Notes under the pieces: model-generated
The model's input: the letters and a program-made list of their open reading frames with translations, nothing else
Told to the model about the DNA's origin: nothing
Database searches by the model: none
Source of the DNA: an uncultured Collinsella sp.
GTDB lineage: Bacteria; Actinomycetota; Coriobacteriia; Coriobacteriales; Coriobacteriaceae
Assembly (NCBI GenBank): GCA_900550415.1
Contig: URSO01000083.1
Span: forward strand, 1 to 7,069
Direction: 5' to 3'
Length of the DNA: 7,069 nt
Part shown: one piece after another, positions 1-4,574 of the stretch
Position numbering within the stretch: the stretch's first letter is position 1
Layout of the letters: each line of letters opens with the position of its first letter
Program-made: the position numbers and the translations under genes

Positions 1-16
1 CTCCCCCTTTTTTGCG
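1..16 (+). terminator. Possible 3' end of an upstream terminator
   Basis: The window opens with a C-run followed directly by six T residues (CTCCCCC then TTTTTT). This would fit the descending arm and U-tract of an intrinsic terminator for a + strand gene upstream. The matching ascending arm would lie outside the window, so this is only a suggestion. Confidence 0.25.
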
Positions 17-27
17 CTTGAGGGCTT

Positions 28-57
28 TTGTCTCACATAGTAGCTGTGTTTTATAAC
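28..57 (+). promoter_or_regulatory. Candidate sigma70-like promoter (distal)
   Basis: TTGTCT at 28-33 (4 of 6 to TTGACA) and TATAAC at 52-57 (5 of 6 to TATAAT) are separated by 18 bp. A transcript from here would start near 64 and have a leader of about 60 nt before acpS. It competes with the second candidate at 64-93; both could be used or neither. Confidence 0.25.
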
Positions 58-63
58 CCTCGT

Positions 64-93
64 TTGTCGCATCTTCTGTGAACGGGCTACAAT
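64..93 (+). promoter_or_regulatory. Candidate sigma70-like promoter (proximal, for the acpS operon)
   Basis: TTGTCG at 64-69 (4 of 6 to the -35 consensus) and TACAAT at 88-93 (5 of 6 to the -10 consensus) are separated by 18 bp. The predicted start near 100 would give a leader of about 22 nt, just enough for the Shine-Dalgarno sequence. No clear operator is seen. As the only sizeable gap before six packed genes, this stretch is the natural place for the operon promoter. Confidence 0.35.
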
Positions 94-112
94 AACTTAG
101 TCTGTGCGATAT

Positions 113-120
113 GGAGGTGA
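113..120 (+). promoter_or_regulatory. Shine-Dalgarno site that sets the acpS start
   Basis: GGAGGTGA is a near-perfect anti-16S match. From its GGAGG core there are 5 nt to the ATG at 123. An in-frame ATG at 111 lies in front of this site and would put the site inside the coding sequence, so 123 is the better start. Confidence 0.8.
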
Positions 121-122
121 AC

Positions 123-662
123 ATGGCTGAAGCTGGTATCGGCGTTGATATCGTCGAGATTTCCCGTATGAAATCAATTCTTGAAAAGACGCCGTCGTTT
201 GCTCGGCGTGTGTTTACCGAAGAAGAGCGTGCGTATTGCGATGCATCATCGCGTCCCGCTGCTCACTATGCGAGCCGCTTTGCTTCGCGCGAGGCGGTAC
301 TTAAAGCTCTCGGTACGGGTTTTAGTCAAGGCGTGGGTCGCAAGGATGTTTCGGTTACGCGTGATAAACTCGGCAAACCGAAGGCGCTGCTTTCGGGCCG
401 TGCTCTCGAGATCGCTCAAGAGCTGGGTGTTGTTGAGGTCGCTCTTTCCATTACGCTTACAGGAGACTTAGCCGTTGCGAATGCCATCGCGATTACCGAA
501 GATGCTCGGCCTAAGCCAAAAGAGGAAAAGGTGAGTACCAAGAAACGCGTAGCGCAGACATTTAAAGAGGCTCGCTCTGTTTTAGATGAGCTTGAGCAGC
601 TGCAGAATTCAGCATTGACGGAGCACCTGGGCGATGCTTCGCAAGATACGCTAGGAGCATAG
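123..662 (+). CDS. acpS: Holo-[acyl-carrier-protein] synthase with C-terminal extension
   Basis: Transfers 4'-phosphopantetheine from CoA to a serine of apo-ACP, turning it into the working carrier for fatty acid synthesis in the cytoplasm. Seen: the N-terminal GIGVDIVEISR signature (residues 5-15, with D9 as the expected Mg2+ ligand), the second signature RFASREAVLKALGTG (52-66, E57 the second metal ligand), and a closing SITLTGDLAVANAIAI strand (109-124). The usual KEA triplet reads REA here (R56), a conservative change. Length is 179 aa, whereas the family is usually about 120-130 aa. Residues from about 127 to 179 form an extra tail: a Pro/Lys/Glu-rich linker, then a probably helical charged stretch (about 137-165). 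The start at 123 is chosen over 111 because of the strong Shine-Dalgarno at 113-120. It is the first gene of the apparent operon; its TAG stop directly abuts the next ATG. The enzyme assignment is firm; the role of the tail is unknown. Confidence 0.93.
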   Translation: MAEAGIGVDIVEISRMKSILEKTPSFARRVFTEEERAYCDASSRPAAHYASRFASREAVLKALGTGFSQGVGRKDVSVTRDKLGKPKALLSGRALEIAQELGVVEVALSITLTGDLAVANAIAITEDARPKPKEEKVSTKKRVAQTFKEARSVLDELEQLQNSALTEHLGDASQDTLGA

Positions 663-2279
663 ATGAAACCGGTTTTGAGTACCGAAGAAGTCGTTCGTCT
701 CGAGGATATCATCGAACGCGAAGGGACTTCGAAGGCCGAGCTTATGGAGCTAGCGGGTGAGTTTGCCGCCAATGAGGTCTTGAAGCTCAATCCCGATCGG
801 GTTCTCGTTCTGGTCGGTTTTGGTAATAATGGCGGCGACGGTTGGGTTGCCGCCGATATCCTGAGCCATAAGGGTGTGGACGTGGATATCGTTTCTCCGG
901 TTGAGCCGGATGAGATTCCTGCTGCTCTGGCACGTCATGTTGCTCGTCGTACCGCCGGCCGCGATGTGCACGTTTGCGTTGGTCCCTCGCGTGACGAACT
1001 CGAGGTTTTGATCGATAAGGCCGATGTTGTTGTCGATGCCATTTTTGGTACCGGGTTCCACGGGAATCTGCGTGCGCCGTTCTCCATCTGGATTCCTACG
1101 GTCAATGAATGCGCCGATTGTGTCGTATCCATTGATGTCCCCTCGGGCCTGAATGCCGAGACGGGCGTTGTTGATGACGACTGCATTCGTGCCGAGCATA
1201 CGGTGACGATGATTGCGCCCAAGATTGGTCTGTATAGCGCTGATGGCCCTGAGTATGCTGGCGATTTAATCTGCGGCAATCTTTACGACCGTCTTGACGA
1301 GGTCATCGATGATGTCGACCACGCCGCCGAGATTGTCGAGCCCGGTGACTTAGTTGATTACTTTGCTCCACTACCTACGAATATCGATAAGTATTCCCGT
1401 GGCTCTGTGCTTATTGTCGCCGGATCTGCGCAATATCCTGGTGCTGCCATTATGGCGGCCAAATCTGCAGCTCGCGCGGGTGCTGGTTACGTGGCAGTCG
1501 CGGCTCCTGACGCCTGCGCCAATCTTATTCGCATGGCACTTCCTTCGATTCCCGTCTTTGCTATTCCGTCTGATTCCCGCGGCTCCTTTGGCGCCGCTGC
1601 GCGCATGACTGTGTGCGAGATTGCAAAGAAGTACAGCTGTGTACTGTGCGGTCCCGGTATGACGACATCTGCCGGCGCTATGCAGGTGGTTTCGGGCTTG
1701 CTCGAGCTTGATGTGCCGCTTATTTTGGACGCCGATGCACTCAACTGCCTTGCTAAGATTGCCATTGACGGTATTGATAGTAATCCCGAGATGTATCGTC
1801 GCGAGCAGCCGTTGGTTATGACGCCGCACTATCGTGAGCTTTCGCGTCTGGTTGCCGGTGACGAGGTGAACGACCTTGGCACCGCGATTGCGGCCGCGCA
1901 GAAGGTTGTCTGGGCTGCAGGCTCCGACAATCTGGTGGTCATTGCCAAGGGGCCGACGACGGCTATCTGTGGCGTTGAGCGTGTGCTGCTGCCGCTCTCG
2001 GGTCCGGCTTCTCTGGCAACTGCCGGTTCGGGTGATGTTCTCGCGGGTATTTTGGCCGGCACGCTTGCCACCATGCGCGACGAGATGGATCGTTGGGAGT
2101 TGCTGTATTCGTACGCCGTCGCACTTCACAGCTACGCCGGTTTTGCCGCGGCGACGGAGTATGGTGAGAAGAGCGTCATCGCGACCGATCTTATCGACTT
2201 GATCGGTCCTGCCATGGAACTGGCGGCAAAGGATGCGCTCGAAGATCTGGGAATCATGGACGAAGGGTCGGATGACTAA
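663..2279 (+). CDS. nnr: Bifunctional NAD(P)H-hydrate epimerase / ADP- or ATP-dependent dehydratase
   Basis: Repairs hydrated nicotinamide cofactors: the N-terminal YjeF_N half interconverts R- and S-NAD(P)HX, and the C-terminal ribokinase-like half dehydrates the S form to NAD(P)H using ADP or ATP. Seen in the N-terminal half (about 1-215): GNNGGDG at 54-60, DAIFGTG at 125-131 and SIDVPSGL at 156-163 (D158). In the C-terminal half (about 225-525): the KYSRGSVLIVAGS entry motif at 243-255, GPGM at 330-333, LDADALN at 355-361, TPHYRE at 387-392, and AGSGDVLAGILAG at 454-466 with the probable catalytic D458. Both halves appear intact; 538 aa is normal for the fused form. The loop usually read as TPHPGE or TPHAGE has Tyr-Arg in its middle, a small deviation. 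ATG follows the acpS stop with no gap; AGGAG at 653-657 gives a good ribosome binding site. The acpS-nnr-alr order also occurs in other Gram-positives. Confidence 0.95.
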   Translation: MKPVLSTEEVVRLEDIIEREGTSKAELMELAGEFAANEVLKLNPDRVLVLVGFGNNGGDGWVAADILSHKGVDVDIVSPVEPDEIPAALARHVARRTAGRDVHVCVGPSRDELEVLIDKADVVVDAIFGTGFHGNLRAPFSIWIPTVNECADCVVSIDVPSGLNAETGVVDDDCIRAEHTVTMIAPKIGLYSADGPEYAGDLICGNLYDRLDEVIDDVDHAAEIVEPGDLVDYFAPLPTNIDKYSRGSVLIVAGSAQYPGAAIMAAKSAARAGAGYVAVAAPDACANLIRMALPSIPVFAIPSDSRGSFGAAARMTVCEIAKKYSCVLCGPGMTTSAGAMQVVSGLLELDVPLILDADALNCLAKIAIDGIDSNPEMYRREQPLVMTPHYRELSRLVAGDEVNDLGTAIAAAQKVVWAAGSDNLVVIAKGPTTAICGVERVLLPLSGPASLATAGSGDVLAGILAGTLATMRDEMDRWELLYSYAVALHSYAGFAAATEYGEKSVIATDLIDLIGPAMELAAKDALEDLGIMDEGSDD

Positions 2280-2281
2280 TC

Positions 2282-3427
2282 ATGAATAAAGCCGATTTGA
2301 CGCGCTGGTCCTGGGTCGAGATCGACCGCGGGGCGCTCCGTCGCAACACGAGGGCCTATAAGAACTTGCTGAATCCACGTCAGCGCCTGTGCTGCGTGGT
2401 AAAGGCCGATGCTTATGGTCATGGAGCTGTTGAGTGCGCCAAGATCATGTATTCGGCCGGTGCCGACATGTTTGCCGTGGCGACGGTTAACGAGGGCGTT
2501 GAGCTCCGACAGGGCGGGATTACGAAACCCGTCCTCATCCTAAGCGAGCCGCCTATCGAGGCTATTCCGACGTTGCTCGAGTTTGATATCATGCCCTCGG
2601 TCTATACGTCTGACTTTGCTCTTGCGTATGGCGAATGTGCCGTCGCGGCGGGCAAGGTGGGCAAGTATCATCTCGCCATCGAGACGGGCATGAACCGCAT
2701 TGGCGTACATTACACGCAGGTGCTCGACTTTGTCCGCGGTATTAATTTCCATCGCGGTATTCAGTGCGACGGCGTATTTACTCACTTCGCCACGGCCGAT
2801 GAACCTTCGGGCTGGGACTACAAACTGCAGTGTCAGCGCTTTACCGAGGCCGTTCAGGCCATTAAGGATGCGGGCTTTGAGTGCGGTATCGTGCACTGCG
2901 CCAACACGCCGTCCTCGATGCTCGACCCCTCGATGCATTTTGATATGATTCGCGCCGGCGTCGGCTTGTATGGCATGCAGCCGTGCGAGCTGAGTGGCCG
3001 CGTGATGCAGCTTGATCCCGTTATGAGCGTCCATGCGCGCGTGACGCGCGTGGCACACCCTGCGATGGGCGAGGGCGTGGGCTACGGTTTTACCTACCGC
3101 GTACCGCGTACGCGCGTTCAGATCTGCACGCTGCCGATTGGTTATGCCGACGGCCTATCGCGTACGCTTTCCAATCGTATGGATGTGCTGTATCGCGGTG
3201 AGCGCGTGCATCAGGTTGGCAATATCTGCATGGATCAGTTTATGGTCGCCATTCAGTCCAACCCGGCACACGAGATTCCCGAGGCCGAATATGGTGACGA
3301 GATGATTATTGTCGGCCGCGATGGCGATGCCGAGATCACTATGGACGAGATGGCCCGACTGCGCGGCACGATTAACTACGAGGTCGCCTGCGGCTTTGGC
3401 ATGCGCCTCGACAAGGTCTACGTGTAG
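2282..3427 (+). CDS. alr: Alanine racemase (PLP-dependent)
   Basis: Interconverts L- and D-alanine, providing D-alanine for peptidoglycan. Seen: the PLP-lysine motif VVKADAYGHG (39-48, K41 forming the Schiff base), GMNRIGV at 136-142 (R139 expected to contact the cofactor), HCANTPSS at 205-212, the RAGVGLYG phosphate-binding region at 224-231, and the second catalytic base Y268 within GVGYGFTY (265-272). The beta-barrel C-terminal domain carries GNICMDQ at 313-319 and ends with TINYEVACGF (363-372). Its 381 aa are typical and it looks full length. The start lies 2 nt after the nnr TAA stop. There is no good Shine-Dalgarno at normal spacing (only AAGGG at 2263-2267, 14 nt away), so translation probably depends on ribosomes finishing nnr. 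No catalytic residue is missing. The identity is secure; whether it is the only racemase in the genome cannot be told. Confidence 0.96.
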   Translation: MNKADLTRWSWVEIDRGALRRNTRAYKNLLNPRQRLCCVVKADAYGHGAVECAKIMYSAGADMFAVATVNEGVELRQGGITKPVLILSEPPIEAIPTLLEFDIMPSVYTSDFALAYGECAVAAGKVGKYHLAIETGMNRIGVHYTQVLDFVRGINFHRGIQCDGVFTHFATADEPSGWDYKLQCQRFTEAVQAIKDAGFECGIVHCANTPSSMLDPSMHFDMIRAGVGLYGMQPCELSGRVMQLDPVMSVHARVTRVAHPAMGEGVGYGFTYRVPRTRVQICTLPIGYADGLSRTLSNRMDVLYRGERVHQVGNICMDQFMVAIQSNPAHEIPEAEYGDEMIIVGRDGDAEITMDEMARLRGTINYEVACGFGMRLDKVYV

Positions 3428-3435
3428 GAGTCGCC

Positions 3436-4092
3436 ATGGGCGTCATGCACATTCCCGGCCATACCCATCAGGCGCCACGTGAGGTCGCACTCGAGGAGAT
3501 CGAGGCCGTTCTGGGCGATTGTCGCCTCTGCCAGCTCTACCAGTCGCGTCACAATATCGTGTTTGGCGTGGAAAACCCCCGCGCTCGCGTGATGTTTATT
3601 GGCGAGGCGCCGGGCCGCAATGAGGATTTGCAGGGCGAGCCCTTTGTGGGGGCGGCAGGCGAGGACCTCAACGGCATTTTGTCGCTGGCGGGGCTCAAAC
3701 GCGAAGACGTCTACATTGCCAACGTGCTTAAGTGCCGCCCGCCGGGAAACCGCAATCCGCGCCCCGAGGAAGTGCTGGCTTGCTCACCGTTTTTGCGCGA
3801 GCAGATTCGAAGCATCTGGCCCGATATCATCGTGACGCTCGGCAACCCCGCAACGCACTTTGTGCTCAAGACCGAGATCGGCATTACCAAGCTGCGCGGC
3901 AGGTTCCATCAGATGGGGCACTTTGTGGTGATGCCCACGTTCCATCCGGCAGCAGCGCTACGCAATCCGGCGTGGCAGGAGCTGCTGGAGGAAGACTTTA
4001 AGATGCTGGGCGACTATCTGGGGCGACATCCCGCACCAGAGGAGCCTCGGAATAATAAGGAGCATATATGTCCCTGGAGCGCCTGGGGGTAG
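3436..4092 (+). CDS. Type 4 uracil-DNA glycosylase (4Fe-4S)
   Basis: Excises uracil from DNA, arising by cytosine deamination or dUTP incorporation, as the first step of base excision repair. Seen: four cysteines placed as in the family's iron-sulfur cluster, C29 and C32 (CRLC), C100 (LKCRPPGNRNP) and C116 (ACSPF). Motif 1 is GEAPGRNEDLQGEPFVG at 56-72, and the late FHPAAAL motif is at 169-175 with H170. VIFGE-like VFGVENP (42-48) and the ITKLRG segment (150-155) also match the thermophile-type UDGa pattern I recall. Length 218 aa is normal. AGGAG at 3426-3430, overlapping the alr stop codon, is a good ribosome binding site for the ATG at 3436. The last 25 nt overlap tsaE, so the final residues (CPWSAWG) are encoded by DNA that also starts the next gene and are unlikely to be functional. 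Type 5 UDG is the main alternative but fits the motif-1 spacing less well. Confidence 0.92.
   Translation: MGVMHIPGHTHQAPREVALEEIEAVLGDCRLCQLYQSRHNIVFGVENPRARVMFIGEAPGRNEDLQGEPFVGAAGEDLNGILSLAGLKREDVYIANVLKCRPPGNRNPRPEEVLACSPFLREQIRSIWPDIIVTLGNPATHFVLKTEIGITKLRGRFHQMGHFVVMPTFHPAAALRNPAWQELLEEDFKMLGDYLGRHPAPEEPRNNKEHICPWSAWG
4057..4062 (+). promoter_or_regulatory. Shine-Dalgarno for tsaE, inside the glycosylase gene
   Basis: AAGGAG lies 5 nt before the ATG at 4068 and sits within the 3' end of the upstream coding sequence, in an A/T-rich patch (about 4050-4069) that stands out from the GC-rich surroundings. It supports 4068 as the start and the 25-nt gene overlap. Confidence 0.75.
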
Positions 4093-4574
4093 GTACTTAC
4101 AAAACGACTTGCGCTGCCGATACGGAGTACTTTGGCGAGCTAATTGCACCGTGCCTTGAGGACGGCGATGTGCTCATCCTGACCGGTGGCCTGGGAGTGG
4201 GCAAAACTCACTTTACCAAGGGCGTCTCGCGCGGGTTGGGCGATGGGCATATGGTTACGAGCCCTACGTTTGCGCTCATGGCCGTTCACGATCAAGGTCG
4301 TATTCCGCTGTTTCACTTTGATCTATACCGCCTGGAGCATGCCTACGAGCTCGAGGATACAGGCATTTTCGATGTGCTGGGCTATGAGGGTGCTTGCCTG
4401 CTGGAATGGGGCGAACAATTCCAGGACGAGCTGACGGATGAGTATCTTTCGGTGACGCTCAAGCGTGATGAGGGCGACAGCGATGTGCGAACGATAACGC
4501 TTGAGGCGCACGGTGACCGCGCAATGGAGCTTTCCCATTTGATTGATAAGGCTGTACAAGATGAGCTTGCATAA
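4068..4574 (+). CDS. tsaE: tRNA t6A37 biosynthesis ATPase TsaE (YjeE family)
   Basis: P-loop ATPase that works with TsaB and TsaD to make N6-threonylcarbamoyladenosine at position 37 of ANN-decoding tRNAs; it is thought to reset the TsaB-TsaD complex between rounds. Seen: Walker A LTGGLGVGKTHFTKG at 38-52 (K46, T47), the family SPTF motif at 65-68 (switch-like threonine), HFDLYRLE at 83-90 (D85), and a Walker B-like region ACLLEWGE at 109-116 with the characteristic W114 and E116. Length 168 aa is in the usual range. The N-terminal residues before the P-loop (about 1-33) match the usual beta-strand lead-in. The gene overlaps the glycosylase upstream by 25 nt and the fused tsaB-rimI-tsaD downstream by 14 nt, placing the ATPase beside its partners. 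Confidence 0.94.
   Translation: MSLERLGVGTYKTTCAADTEYFGELIAPCLEDGDVLILTGGLGVGKTHFTKGVSRGLGDGHMVTSPTFALMAVHDQGRIPLFHFDLYRLEHAYELEDTGIFDVLGYEGACLLEWGEQFQDELTDEYLSVTLKRDEGDSDVRTITLEAHGDRAMELSHLIDKAVQDELA
4548..4551 (+). promoter_or_regulatory. Weak Shine-Dalgarno for the tsaB-rimI-tsaD start
   Basis: AAGG lies 9 nt ahead of the ATG at 4561. An alternative in-frame TTG at 4543 would add six residues (MIRLYK) but has no better site and lies further inside tsaE. The ATG at 4561 is preferred, because the conserved TsaB beta-strand (ALVVALDTS) begins only seven codons later. Confidence 0.45.

Noticed and set aside
111..122. Upstream ATG as the acpS start
   Set aside because: Using it would bury the GGAGGTGA site in the coding sequence; the ATG at 123 has ideal spacing.
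1371..2129. 252-codon open frame on the - strand opposite nnr
   Set aside because: Opposite the intact dehydratase domain, with composition typical of a shadow frame and no ribosome binding evidence.
3034..3117. Alternating CG-rich palindromes and a repeated TACCGCG in alr
   Set aside because: They fall in the conserved coding region and follow from Arg/Val codons; no sign of a functional repeat.
4543..4560. TTG as the start of the TsaB-RimI-TsaD fusion
   Set aside because: Adds six non-conserved residues and is a rarer start codon than the ATG at 4561, which has AAGG at an acceptable distance.
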